This document shows positions 1-11,044 of a stretch of DNA of 64,000 nucleotides, piece after piece. Source of the DNA: Artocarpus heterophyllus (taxonomy: Eukaryota > Streptophyta > Magnoliopsida > Rosales > Moraceae); NCBI GenBank assembly GCA_025403435.1, contig CM046353.1, positions 17,447,875 to 17,511,874 of the forward strand, read 5' to 3'. Made by a program: the position numbers and the translations under genes. Position 1 is the first letter of the stretch, and every line of letters begins with the position of its first letter. Under the pieces are notes generated by a model that did no database searches, had not been told where the DNA came from, and worked only from the letters and a program-made list of their open reading frames with translations.

Positions 1-1277
1 TAAAAAACGACACAACCTTTCAAAAAAACGACATAACCTTTCAAAAAAAACACTACATAAAAAAAGGTGGATTAGAATTGTTGACTGAGTTCATAAGTCA
101 AGACTCTTGGGTGAGGGATTTGAGTTTTGACTTGTGTGAAGAATTGTTAACTAAAAAAAAGAAAAAAAATTAGGGGATAAAAATACCAGTTTTTGAAGTT
201 CAAGAGGCAGGATGACATATTTATCAAAGTTTGAGGGGCAAAAGTAAAACTTTATATATAGAATGTGATAAAAAATGACATTTTTGTTGACATTTTAAAG
301 TTTGAAGGCATTTTCGCTGACATTTCAAAGTTCAAGAGTTGTGCATGCCAATTTTTAAAGTTTGGGATCAAGGTGACAAACTAACCACAATTCGGGAGGT
401 AAAAATAAAATTTATCCCAAAATCTAAGGAGTACATTGAACAAGTAAAATCATTAGTAAAAAGGAAAAAAGTGTTATGGAAAACAAATATCAAATTTATA
501 CTTATAATTCTTATGTTTATCGACTAGTCATATATAACTAAAGTTATATAATTAATACGTGGAAAAAAAATCTTATAAAACAAAATTTTAGTATATGCGT
601 GTAATCTTGCTGAATTAAAACATATCACTTCTTTAGCCAATAACCATATTTGGTCAAAGACATGAAATGAGGTGAGGATAAGACAAAAAAGAGGCTAGGC
701 CAAACAAATCAACCAATGACTCGGCTCGACGCAAACATCTAGGTCAAGCAAGGCCTAAGTTTCTAATTGTTGATTTGTTTTCTATTTTTTTTTCATATAT
801 ACTAGTCATACCAACCCATGCGTGGCTTGTTGGGTTCGGCCTCCTTTCAACTCAATCCAACTGGTCTTTCCTTCTAGGCCTACATAGATAGAGGCACACA
901 ACCCATATTTGCAACCCTATAAGTGGGGCTTGGGTTTGGGATGACACAAGTTTGATGCCCTATTATATTAGAAAAAATTATCACTTTTTTTAAAAAATAG
1001 GTAAATCATTTATTAACTTGGTGGCCGATTGACTCCGTGAATCAGTGATAAAATACCCTCAATTAATAATTAAGCAAGTGTCAATAATGATATATTTAGT
1101 TCATTGGTTTGAATAAAAATTCAAATTTGTTTGATTTTTTGTGATAAGAAAACATTGTAGAAAAAAAATATTAATTTGAACTAAAAAAAGTTCAAACCTA
1201 TGAAACAAACAAGGTAAGTGACTTAACATCAAAATCAATTAGTTATTGCTTAGTGTAATTGTTGATTTACTTAAGAA
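1..1277. other. AT-rich intergenic DNA, no gene seen
   Basis: No ORF with recognisable similarity and no convincing repeat termini are visible. The first 60 bases contain a short reiterated motif (acataacctttcaaaaaaa). It ends at the TTATC target site of the next LTR element. Confidence 0.6.
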
Positions 1278-1282
1278 TTATC

Positions 1283-2879
1283 TGTTAGACGTGTATACAC
1301 TAAAGAGTAAAAATGTAATATGTTTTTGGAGACTTTTTTATCAATAAAGAATTTATTTATTATTTATATATCAAATCTTATCCTCTTTATATTTATATTT
1401 GTTGAATGTATGTTAAGCAAACAAAAGTCTAAGACTGTCAATCTAAACCTTTAAGAATGGGCATATGATGGGTAAATTATGTGGAAGACACGATTCTTAA
1501 GGTGACGGTCTAAATAATAAGATCCGCTTATATGTGTTATCCTGTAATTGAAAAACTAGAGCGCTCAACCATTTGGATACATAGGTGTAACCGAACGGTA
1601 TAGCATCTTTGGATGGTAAGTTTTCCGATGGTGAGATAATAGAACGTAAGATAAAAATAATCGAGAAGGTAAGATAAAACTTGTCCTTAAGCCGATTATG
1701 GATAATCATATAGGGATACGATACACTATGATATGTCATAAAGACTTAGCTATATGGGCTTTGTAATTCTATATAGTTTGAGAGTGCAGTTTCAAGCTTT
1801 TAGTGGAGTAGCGTTGGAGTTGATAATTATGAAATATATATATGTGATATTGGGTTTCATAATTATCGGGACCTTAAACTATATAAATCCATTAGGTCCC
1901 CTTTGCTAGCTCACAAAAATCCTGTAACGATACGGCGTGCTTTTTCAATAATTAGTGACTTATGTCAGATTTATCAAATTGATTGAAATTCGGTAAAGTC
2001 AGATAATTCATGTCTGTTTATTGGTTGAATTAATTTTGTGATAAAATTAATTCAAGATAAACTTGTTGAATTATCTAGAACGGATAATTTATGTCTGTTT
2101 ATCGGTTAGTTAATTTTGAATTAATTCAAGATAAACTTGTTAAATTATTAGAAATTCATTTATTTTCCTAGAGATTACCTAGATAAAGTTGTTTTAATTA
2201 GATAACTTCTCTATTGGATTATTTGAATTAAAACTAAAACTTTATCTTGTAGAATCTTGGGTGGAGAATAAAAGATTCGTTGGGATTTTTATCGTAGGTT
2301 CAGCATGCCGATCCTTAAGTTCGGCTTGCCGATGGGGCAAGTTTGATATGCCAGTTAGACACCGCGCGATAAAAAGATCACGCATTTTCATGCGAATTTC
2401 ATTAGATATTGTTCGAATTTGATTTTGATTCGAATTTTTGAGGCCTTATCTGATAAAGACTGACTCATGGGTCCAATCTCTATAAAAGAGGAGTGAGTCT
2501 CATTATTATTTAGATCAATTGAGAGATTAAGAGTGAAACTCTATTGGTGAGATTTTGAAAACTCCCTAAGAGCTTTTGTTCACAAATCACGAACACTAGT
2601 TATAGGTTCTCTCAATTGGTTAGAATGAGAGTCGCTTGGTAGAAGAGCTATATGTGTGAGCCCACACTCACTTTGATCGTGGATAGAGAATAGCAAAAAA
2701 GACAGTTGGTTGAGGTCCTTTTAGAACGTTACTTCTCTTCACTGATTGAGGAAGCTTTTCGACAGTTACAAGATTAGTAAGATCTGGTTAATTTATGCAT
2801 ATAGGGTGTCAAACTTGTGTTTTAAAAAATACTATGATATAAAATTTTTAAAATTTTCTTGCGTACTATTTTTTCAACA
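1283..2879 (+). repeat. 5' LTR of family B element
   Basis: It is 1597 bp, TGTTAGAC...CAACA. It contains a TATAAAAG promoter-like box at 2481 followed by a leader, and a cluster of short GC-rich motifs (atgccgatc, cggcttgccgatg) at 2300-2350. Its last 240 bp recur at 3460-3701. Confidence 0.8.
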
Positions 2880-3399
2880 ATTAGTATAAGAGACATGGTT
2901 TTTACATAAATTTACGAGTTTGTGATCATGCTATATGTGTAAATTATGTGGTCTTGATCTCTCTTATGCTTGAATTTAATTTTATACAGAGTTAGCACTC
3001 TAGGGTTTCTATATATTTTTATGTTGTCATAGATTATATAGTGAATGTTTATTAATTAATTATAGTTGATTAAATTATTATTTAATCATTTATTAATTAA
3101 TTAATTTATGCCGATTATGGTTCCTTAGAGGTTAGTATTTGTATCTAGGTTTTTCATATAATTAGATGGCGGACTATTATCTCCACCTTGGAGTTATTAT
3201 TTAATTTTAAATTTATAAGAATTTTGTAATTAAATAATCATTCAGAGAAGATAGATCTAAAAGACGCATCTAGAAGATGGATGATTGTGTTCCTAGGTAT
3301 TTCTTGAGTCTCTAATTTTATGTTTTGAATTGTTGAAAATAAAATTGATAAATGGCATTAACAATTGTATTTTCTAGAAATAGTGATTTATGCTCAGCC

Positions 3400-3701
3400 G
3401 GCATGCCAAACTGGACGGACGTGAGGCTCGGCAGGCCGTCAGCAGGGCAGAGTCGTCTGATGGAAAAGTTGTACGTGTAAGCCTACACTCACTCCAATCA
3501 TGAATAGAGAATAGCAAAGAAGGCCAGTTGGTTGAGGTCCTTCTAGAACGTTACTTCTCTTCACTAATTGAGGAATCTTTTTGGCATGTACAAGATTAGT
3601 AGGATCTGGTTAATTTATGCATATATCGTGTTAAACTTGTATTTTAAAAAAATACTCTAGTATAAAATTTTTAAAATTTACTGTGTATTAATTTTCCAAC
3701 A
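3400..3701 (+). repeat. Truncated 3' LTR of family B element
   Basis: It matches the end of the 5' LTR (about 2640-2879) through the block gagaatagcaaagaaggcc, the block ggttgaggtccttctagaac and the terminus CCAACA. The upstream part of this LTR is missing, so an internal deletion joined interior sequence to the LTR. Confidence 0.75.
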
Positions 3702-3706
3702 TTATC

Positions 3707-4333
3707 TCCTTCCAGCAGGGGCCACGCGAAGAAGTCCTTAGATTCCCCCACGGGATCCGCCCCTCCGTATGCAAGGAGACCTCTAAAATAATAAAGCAAT
3801 AGGCTATTAGAACCAAGTATACTTGGGACATTTTAAATTTAAGACAGTACATGACCATTTTAAGTAAAGCCTATGGAGTATATATAATACTAAGTATTTT
3901 CTAAACTGGGGTAACCCAAACCGCCATATCAACCTAATACTTCTGGAATTATGCCACAACTTTTAAGTCTAACATGAATAAACCATTTTTTAAAAGTGTG
4001 GTATAGCATGCAATTTTTTAATTCAAATAAATGAATTAAATTTTTTATTATTTTTTAAGATGAAAAACTCCTTTAGTAGGAAAAAAAACTAAAGTTATTG
4101 ATAATATTTTTATTTTTTTCCACCGATTCACACATTTTTTATGTAAGTTTGATTATATTTTTATCTCATTTTGTTATATTTAGTTGAACTAAAGCAATTA
4201 CAAAATTCATTTTTCCTATAATTTTAAAAATGAAAAATGTCTTTTAATTGATCCATTGTAAATAAAACATAAACAACACATATTTTTAGTAAAGAATTTT
4301 TTCAAAATAAAATTATAAGAGTAGTTTGCTTAA

Positions 4334-4372
<39 letters not shown>

Positions 4373-5061
4373 CAATTGGTAAACAATGTATTGAGTTAAC
4401 CCATTAAGCAAATAAAAAAAATTTTACTAGAAAATTTTTACTTTTAAAGGATGACATTACTCCAACTTTCAAGAGTTGTATTCTCCAAACATTTTTCCAC
4501 TTAGTTTTTTATTGTTTTTTATAAAGCCTTAATAATTTATAAAATAGTTAATTATTGAAGTGATATATAACAAGTGTCAAAAACATTTAGGGGCTAAGCA
4601 CTTAAGTGGCGTTATGGTTGAGCCGGTGATGAGCAAGAATTTCTACTAACATGAAGATAACATCCTCAACTCATCCGTTTGTCTTCTTTTTTTTTTTCCA
4701 CAAATTCTTGTTTTTCTTATTTTTTTGAGGGACAAATTTTTGTTTCACAAAACGTGTTTTTTTAAAAGGATAAAAGTCAAGCACATGTTTGGTAATCTTC
4801 TCTTTGCACTCTAAATTTCCTCATGAAAAAGAAGGATATTATTGTATCTCGCAAGAATAACATCAAAAGAGACTTCAACATATGGCTTGTAAACACTTTC
4901 CCTTGTTTTGATATTTATTGATCAACTCTTATTTTCCCAATTTTTATTTTGATAGACGTTGGAACAAAGCGAGCATCCGGAAGAGTGATAAAAAATTACT
5001 TTGTTAGCGAGGCAAGGATAAATGCATATTGAATATGGCATTAGATTACTACACGCATTTT
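3707..5061. other. AT-rich intergenic DNA with a (TA)n microsatellite
   Basis: No gene is recognised. A perfect (TA)n tract lies at about 4338-4371. The segment ends at the left boundary of the LOG-carrying LTR array. Confidence 0.55.
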
Positions 5062-5118
5062 CCATCTGTGACACCCGTTATTCTCCTAAGGGTATTAAGG
5101 TAATTAGATTAATTACCT

Positions 5119-5129
5119 AGTATATATAT
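5119..5129 (+). promoter_or_regulatory. Putative TATA box of LTR 1
   Basis: TATATATATA lies about 50 bases inside the LTR and is followed by a CT-rich leader (5160-5215). The equivalent is present in LTR 2 near 11763. Use as the promoter is inferred from position and composition only. Confidence 0.45.
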
Positions 5130-5924
5130 AAAAAAAATCAGAAAATCTCTCATAATTCGAAACTCTCTCTCTCTCTACTTTCTCTCTCTAAAAAATTCTC
5201 TCTCTCTCCTCAAAGATCGTTTGAGATTTCGGCATCCGTTTTCGACACCTCCAGCACCAATGGAAAGCTCTCGACGAGCTGAGTCCAACGAGTTGCCGCG
5301 CCGCCCAAAACGCCGCCGGAGGAGACCACACGCGCCGCCCAAAGTGGCGGCAAAACCCATTTCTTTCCGACGAGATATCTTCGCCGTCCGACGTCCGATC
5401 GACGTGATTCTTGTTCCTACACGACCACCGTGATGAGAGGAACAAAACCCACCCTTGGTGGCAGCTCAACAACCGCCGGATTGCTCTGCCCGCCTATTGC
5501 CGCCGTGCACCTCCGCCCCCATGGTGGAACTCCGCCTTGCCGGAGGAGGTGACTGACACCACCCCTCCCAATGAGTTCAGAGGATCAAGGGGAGTAAAAC
5601 CCCTCGATCAATTGCACGGAAGGAGCCGGTTTCGCCGGAGAACGGCCAACGCCGCCATCAACCGCCGCGGGAGCCTCCGTTTTGGCTCTTCCCAGCCACG
5701 TTTCTTCAAATTGGATGAGGGGAAATGCTCATAGGAGGATGGGTAGCAAAAGCCCTCAGCCAATTTCAGGTTTCCATCGTCGGAGAATCAAGATCGGAGC
5801 TCATCTATTTCTACCGACGTTGTACTTCACGACCCGCTATGTTAGAGGCAGAATTGGGTGAAATTGACCCCGCCATTGGACTCAGAAGGTTCGATTTAGG
5901 GGGGGTAGGCCCGAGCCCAGCCGA

Positions 5925-5999
5925 TTGACGCCGGTCAACGACGGTCAAAGTCGGTCAACGCCGGTCAACGGTGGTCAACGCCGGTCAACGGCCAGTCAA
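5925..5999 (+). promoter_or_regulatory. Six phased GGTCAA (W-box-like) sites in LTR 1
   Basis: GGTCAA starts at 5933, 5943, 5953, 5963, 5973 and 5983, exactly 10 bp apart. TTGAC at 5925 precedes them and GTCAAA at 5995 follows. GGTCAA is the complement of TTGACC, a form of the WRKY-binding W-box. In LTR 2 the first copy is GATCAA (12575-12580) and the other five are intact (12585-12630). LTR 3 lacks the array. A plain 10-bp minisatellite is the alternative. If transcription starts at the TATA box near 5120, the array lies in the transcribed part of the LTR. Confidence 0.5.
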
Positions 6000-7459
6000 A
6001 GGCTAAATTGGAATTTTGTGATCCGGACCTCCGATCGAAGATCCGAGACCGCCTCCCGACTCGTTTCGATGCTCTGGATGCAATGGTGACCTCCGTTTGA
6101 GCAAATTCCACTCCGATGAAAATCATCCGGTACCGACTGCACGCAAATCGAGGCGATTCAAACAGCAGTATCGAAGTCCAGAATGACGTTTTCAAGAATG
6201 TATGATCTCCAGGAAGCATTCCTAGCCATTCATAGTCGCTCGAGGAGCACTACAGAGGATGCTTCGTAGATACAGCGAGATACAACTGGATCTGTTTTGC
6301 TTGGAGTTCAAGATCAAGGGAGTATGGAGCTAACGTTAATTGATTCCAGGATTAAGAGACTGTTGATAAGCTTGAAAGGTAGGGATTCTCTTACTCATCT
6401 TTTGTGAGGTTTTTATAGAATTAAAATTGATTGTTTTGCCGCAATATATATATATCTATGTTGAACTGATATTATATGTATATCACATATGAAACTATGA
6501 CATGGACTCGTCTTGTATTGTACGGCGAGGAACATAATGAATTGACACATGTTATAAATTGAGAAGCATGGTTAGAAAAATTAACTCTATTAATAATGAT
6601 TTAATATAGAGAAATTGTGAGACATGAAAAGGGCGACGGTTACGTCCTTGGGCATGAATACCCTAAAAGGTAAAATAGGGGGAAGGTGATGACGCTTCCT
6701 TGGGTTGAAAGTCCCAGAACACACTGTACAGGAATTGATTTGGTGAGGACTCGGGGCTTGATGTCCCCTCACCGGAACACCCTTGGAATGTTTATAGGGT
6801 GATCAAGTGCGCCCATTTGGGTTTCGATGAGTTGAGTGATACTCAATTTAACATGGATACCTAGGAACAATGATGATTGGTAATATTTGTATAAATGTGT
6901 AATTATGACACTTGGTAATGATTAACTACGGTATCCATAAGATGTGATCATAATAAACCTCATAATCTGGAATATGATGTGACTTACTAACCATGCAGAT
7001 TTTAATGTGGTAATGATAAAAACCTAAAGGTGAGTAATGGCTTTCTCTACTGAGCATAGTGTTGCTCATTCCCTTATGTTTATATCTTTTCAGGACTCAC
7101 TAAGTGTGAGGTGGCTACGAGAAATATAGTTGAGGAAGTGATGTAACTATATTACATTGGGACTGCTTCAATCGTTGAGAATGTTCTTCATGATAATGTA
7201 AGCATCAATTGTTACTTTCTGTGACTGTATTATAATGTGTTGAGGGTTAAAATGATGATGACAACAGTTTATTTTATTAAATTTAAGGTGCTACATTTAA
7301 AACTGTGGTTTATTTATCGTTTATATTTTTATTTTTGAGTTGAGAGTTTTCATTTAAGTCCCGGGCAAATTTTATTTTTAAGGTTTTACTTTTATTATTT
7401 ATTTTTATTTTATCTCATTAAAAACTGTTAACCCCCATATAGGGGCGTTACAGAATTTT

Positions 7460-7472
7460 TGGTATCAGAGCC
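7460..7472 (+). other. Primer-binding site (initiator tRNA-Met), copy 1
   Basis: TGGTATCAGAGCC starts seven bases after the end of LTR 1. It is complementary to the 3' end of plant initiator tRNA-Met, the usual primer of plant Copia and many Gypsy elements. It fixes the orientation of the element as plus. Confidence 0.9.
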
Positions 7473-8942
7473 TAGGTTCGGTTAACCTAGGGAGTGTAGC
7501 ACCACCTTAAAAAAAATATATTTTTGAGATGGTTTTGAAGCTGAATTTTCATTGTCATCATCAAAATGAACCTTCACATTGATTTATACAGTCTAGAAGG
7601 ATGTAACATGGAAAGGCCATAGAATGAAAATATCAATAGTTATATGAGTACAATAATTATATAGAAGGAAAGTATTAATAGTTATAAGGGAATGATAATT
7701 ATATGGAATGAGTTTATAAGTAGATTGCTTATGAGAGATTCGTATAATATTTGGATCTATAAGCATATCTAATTCGTATAAACGATGAGAAATTCGTGTA
7801 GATACGAGGATTTAATAGCCTTTTGTCTCGTGAAAAACAATAAGAAATATAAGGCTTGATTTATTGATTTTAAAGTTTGACATAGATATGCCAAATTTTT
7901 CGTAATTGATTCAAACCTAAGTAATGATTATGTGTGGATTCGATGGAGCACATAAGTGTCAATATCTTTTCTTAAAAGTTCTATATATTTGAGGAATATG
8001 ATATAAGTTGGGAATCATGGTATTGAATCTTGAGAGAGATAAATGTTAGACTTTTGGTCTGTTGAGACTGTGTAAAGTCTAGAATGCATGAATCTCAAAA
8101 TTGGAATATTTTGTTACGTACATTGTATTTAAGTGTATCAGTGAATCCTTTGGTTACCTAAGGTTTTGTTATATGAGGAAATTATATATTGTATGAGTAG
8201 AATTGTGGGGATTGTAGATGTTCTTAAGTAGTAACATCTAGTGTCTTTGTTCATTGATATGGTCTACGTTGGAAGACGTAAATCGTATTGATTTCAAGGT
8301 TAGTCACATTCTAAACCCTTGGTCGTAATGATGATGAATCCATTGATAGATGTTGAGTATTAGGAATAACATATGCGTGTATGCATTGTTCAATAAGGTT
8401 TTGATTAAAACAAAATTATTTGAGTTGCTAGAAGATTATGTTGTTATGAAATGATTTTAAATATCATTCAGGAAGATCCTTGTTGTCGTTAAATTAGATT
8501 TGTTGTTTATAGTTAACTTTATCTATGGTGGGCTTTAAATTGGGTTTAAGATTTATACAAATTGGTTTTCAATTTTATGTTTGTTATTTAACTCGTTCCA
8601 AATGTGTTAAGGCCCGAAACAACCTGACCATTTTCAACTTAGAACATTTGGGCCTAGTTCAAATCTTAAATCAGTTTGATTCACACTGTCTCTCCCACGT
8701 GGTCTCTATACGTGTCATATACAGTGGTTTAATTATTGTTTACATATACGTTTACTGTGCATAAGAGCTTATTTCTCCGAGTTCACTTTTTCTCTCTTAA
8801 TTTGTTATTTTCTCTCTAAATCGCAAATCCTCTTCTTTTTCACTAGAAATTCTTCTTTTCCTCTAAAAGAAGTAGGAATTCTAGGATTCTGCAATTTACT
8901 ATCTTAATTTTTCCTTTCTATTTACTCTTCTTTCATCTCATC
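7473..8942 (+). other. Non-coding leader of internal region 1
   Basis: This 1.47-kb segment follows the primer-binding site where gag normally starts, but it has no conserved long ORF. The matching segment of copy 2 has indels, including 131 extra bases and a deletion near 15200. A 79-codon frame at 8525 is not preserved in copy 2 and is not counted as a gene. The last 250 bases contain a G-box (CACGTG, 8696-8701) and a CT-rich stretch just before the first ORF, so a separate promoter is possible but unproven. Confidence 0.55.
8696..8701 (+). promoter_or_regulatory. G-box CACGTG upstream of the zinc-finger ORF
   Basis: A perfect palindromic CACGTG lies about 240 bases before the ATG at 8943 and is preserved in copy 2 (within cccacgtggtc, about 15440). 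It is a common plant bZIP/bHLH site, but a single hexamer is weak evidence. Confidence 0.3.
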
Positions 8943-9464
8943 ATGGACCCAAAGTACCAACACATGAGAAAGTATTTCCCATCACTCTCCCAAAAGATTC
9001 TCAGAAAGAAATACAAGGCTAGAATTACTCGGTTGTGGATTCTTATGCATTTTGGCATCCCTTGTGATGTGAGAATGTTGATAGAGGGGAAAATCCGTCC
9101 GAGTGACTTTAGTCAAGATGTCGGTTTACCAGGAACAGGTACCAGTCGTAGTGCAATGAAAAGAAGAGCTCGTGCCATCGTGGTCACTTGTAACAAATGT
9201 GGAAGACAAAATTGTAACGGTAAATGTACTTCACCTGGTTATATGTCAACGAATAGAGAGGATAAAATAAGGTTTTGTAGGGATGGACTTTCAAAGGAGA
9301 ACTTGGATAGCATCCATCCTCCTCTTCACGGTCACCCTAGTGGATATGTTCAAGGAGCTATTTTTAAACTCTGGCCTAAATTTTATACAGAAAGACAACG
9401 CCTCAGGAATATGGTATTTTTAGATCCTGTTTGCCAAGCCATAAGAAAACTGGATGGGGAATAA
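8943..9464 (+). CDS. 173-aa basic C4 zinc-finger protein, virus nucleic-acid-binding-protein-like (copy 1)
   Basis: An intact intronless ORF starts at an ATG in a good context (atcATGGac). The N-terminal half is basic (residues 9-34 rich in K and R). A basic patch with RS at 69-70 and RR at 74-75 precedes a C4 motif CX2CX4CX3C (Cys83, 86, 91, 95), then Pro-Gly at 98-99. This order (RS, three residues, RR-x-RA, CX2C, two more Cys, PG) resembles the cysteine-rich nucleic-acid-binding proteins at the 3' end of carlavirus and vitivirus genomes, though the finger spacing is shorter and the protein longer than usual. It is not a CCHC gag knuckle. Family proteins bind nucleic acid and can suppress silencing; that role here is inference. 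It lies upstream of the LOG-like ORF on the same strand. The virus assignment is from motif pattern only. Confidence 0.7.
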   Translation: MDPKYQHMRKYFPSLSQKILRKKYKARITRLWILMHFGIPCDVRMLIEGKIRPSDFSQDVGLPGTGTSRSAMKRRARAIVVTCNKCGRQNCNGKCTSPGYMSTNREDKIRFCRDGLSKENLDSIHPPLHGHPSGYVQGAIFKLWPKFYTERQRLRNMVFLDPVCQAIRKLDGE

Positions 9465-10107
9465 GTCATCGCTCTATAAAGGTTATTTAGTCTTTACTTA
9501 TTTGAAGCAGTTTTAGCTGATGTTCAACAGTTTGTGTTTTTCTTTTACTCAGAATATTTGCTTTTGTGTTTGAAATAATTGTGATTATTAGATTGATACA
9601 GTAAGTGTTAATATCTTATTTAATTTATGATTTTCTTAAATATATATATAATAAAATATATTATCTTATCAGACACGTCACATACGGTACAGTAATATGT
9701 TTGAATTTTGAAAAGCTTATCCAGATATTTCAAGATTTGTGTCTCAAATTTCAAAAGTTCTACAGTATTTGTCGTTTATATTAAATTTCTAGACTTGGTG
9801 TATATTTGTCAAAAAGTCTACAGTTGTGTCATGAGGGTCTTCTGTCAAATTGTTCTCAATTGTCAAAAGTTATACAATTAGAGTCTAATCTTTTTCAAAA
9901 AGTAAATCAGATTTTCTGTAAACTATCAATCACCTTATCTTACTTTCTTATCCGCACAAGATTTTGTTTAAATCTTTGGATTACCTTTTCATTACCTACT
10001 CGTCTATCTCTTTAGCCCTTTTTGTGTATTTCTCATCTTTAAAAACTCATGTAGAACCCGAAGTCTAAGTGGAGCAGACATTAAGCAACCACTTCTATAA
10101 ACCAAAT
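9465..10107 (+). other. Spacer between the zinc-finger and LOG-like ORFs
   Basis: It is 643 bases and AT-rich with no conserved coding frame. It contains reiterated short motifs (aaaagttctacagt, aaaaagtctacagt, aaaagttatacaat) between 9750 and 9880. A 69-codon frame at 9806-10015 has no ATG start and is not called as a gene. I see no clear splice sites or polyA remnant that would show whether the two ORFs share one transcript. Confidence 0.5.
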
Positions 10108-10758
10108 ATGTCTACCTCCCTGTCCACGAAGAAAATAAAGAATGTCTGTGTCTTTTGTGGTTCCAGCCTTGGAAAAGATAAAGCTTATTTAGAAGCTGCA
10201 AATCACTTAGGGCAAGTCCTAGCACGCAAAAAGATTAACATAATCTATGGGGGTGGTAGTATAAAAATGATGGTAAATATGGCACTAGCAGCTAGGTCTA
10301 GTGACGCTACTGATGTAAGAATTTGGCCTCATATTCCAGTTGAAGGAAACCTTTGTAAGGAAGCCATAGGTAAGGGAGAAGGAGTCAGGAGTATCCCTAA
10401 AAATTTTAAAGACATAATCTATAATTCTGATGCTTTTATAGCATTACCTGGTGGTCTAGGTACTCTTGAGGAAATATTTATAGTTGCTTGTGGGCAATTG
10501 TTGGGCTTTTATTCCAAACCTTTGGGACTGCTGAACGTAAAGGGTTTTTATGACGGTCTTTTGAAATTTCTAGATTACGCTGTGGAAGAAAACATCACTA
10601 CAGAATCGGAGAGACAAATCTTTGTCACTGCTTCAACAGCTGAGGAATTGATAGATAAAATGCAAATAATACATCCAGAATCCGACACTGCAACATCCAA
10701 GCTTGAATGGGAAAGGGAAAGCCGGGAGCGGCCAATTGATTTGAATCTCCATCTGTAA
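10108..10758 (+). CDS. LOG: LOG-like protein (cytokinin riboside 5'-monophosphate phosphoribohydrolase family), copy 1
   Basis: This 216-aa intronless ORF belongs to the LOG / lysine-decarboxylase-like Rossmann family. Family members release active cytokinin bases from riboside 5'-monophosphates in the cytosol. Visible motifs are CVFCGSS at 14-20, YGGGS at 47-51, PGGLGTLEE (the PGGxGTxxE signature) at 114-122, and KPLGLLNVKGFYD at 137-149. The length is typical of plant LOGs. The frame stays open upstream to 10069, but that codon is GTG, so ATG 10108 is chosen. The segment before the signature reads IPKNFKDIIYNSD where plant LOGs have an M-x-x-R-K motif, so the conserved catalytic Arg-Lys appears absent. 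YGGGS is followed by IKMM instead of the usual GLMG type. Family membership is firm; activity is uncertain. Plant LOG genes normally contain introns, so a retrotransposed cDNA origin is likely. Confidence 0.9.
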   Translation: MSTSLSTKKIKNVCVFCGSSLGKDKAYLEAANHLGQVLARKKINIIYGGGSIKMMVNMALAARSSDATDVRIWPHIPVEGNLCKEAIGKGEGVRSIPKNFKDIIYNSDAFIALPGGLGTLEEIFIVACGQLLGFYSKPLGLLNVKGFYDGLLKFLDYAVEENITTESERQIFVTASTAEELIDKMQIIHPESDTATSKLEWERESRERPIDLNLHL

Positions 10759-10901
10759 TCTTTTTGTTTTATCTTTGGCATATAGGCATGTGTGTCCGTA
10801 TTTCGTGTGTTACGAATAACCGTTTGCCTTGTATTCTGTGTTTCTTGTGGTACGTTGTTGTTCAATCTTTTAGATTCATTGAGCCTAATGCCGGGATGGC
10901 T

Positions 10902-11044
10902 GGATACGGAGTACTTGATGCTCTCGAAACGCATCCTTCTTAAGGTCCGATCTTTTGTTTATCGATGTTTTTGTATCCTCTAAGCATGCATGATATGGAT
11001 AGCTGGTATACGGAGTGCCTTGTACTCTCGAAACGTATCCGTAT
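10902..11044 (+). other. Twin inverted-repeat motifs downstream of the LOG-like ORF (copy 1)
   Basis: Two related stem-forming blocks follow the ORF. In the first, GGATACG (10902-10908) can pair with CGCATCC (10930-10936). In the second, ATACGGA (11008-11014) can pair perfectly with TCCGTAT (11038-11044). Both loops contain ctctcgaaacg. The same pair is found in copy 2 near 17644-17790. Function is unknown; a 3' UTR RNA structure is one possibility. Confidence 0.45.

Larger units (their letters stand above)
1278..3706 (+). mobile_element. Deleted LTR retrotransposon (family B) with TTATC target-site duplication
   Basis: The element runs from TGTTAGACGTG at 1283 to TTTCCAACA ending at 3701 and is flanked by a perfect 5-bp direct repeat TTATC (1278-1282 and 3702-3706). 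The 5' LTR spans 1283-2879 and ends TTTTCAACA. A degenerate initiator-Met primer-binding site follows (TTAGTATAAGAGACATGG, from 2881). A second copy of the LTR 3' portion lies at about 3400-3701, so the 3' LTR has lost its 5' part. A TATAAAAG box sits at 2481-2488. No coding sequence remains between the LTRs. Two relatives occur at 25893-27885 and, on the minus strand, at 48062-51975. Confidence 0.85.
5067..7452 (+). repeat. LTR 1 of the LOG-carrying array
   Basis: It is 2386 bp, from TGTGACACCC to GGGGCGTTACA. Close to its start is a TATATATATA box (about 5119-5129) followed by a CT-rich stretch, as in many Gypsy LTRs. The GC-rich portion (about 5220-6050) has overlapping open frames on both strands that look like base-composition artefacts. 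A 10-bp-periodic GGTCAA array lies at 5933-5988. By eye it differs from LTR 2 at only about 14 positions and has the same length. Confidence 0.9.

Noticed and set aside
5175..5734. Overlapping open frames on both strands in the GC-rich LTR block (also at 11817-12376)
   Set aside because: They overlap on opposite strands, are Arg/Pro-rich from base composition and have no recognisable domain. They recur only because the LTR is duplicated.
10069..10107. Upstream extension of the LOG-like ORF by 13 codons
   Set aside because: It would need a GTG start; the first ATG is at 10108, which also matches the usual LOG length.
10575..10934. 119-codon reverse frame overlapping the LOG-like ORF (also 17319-17678)
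   Set aside because: A shadow of the LOG-like ORF and its 3' flank; no domain.
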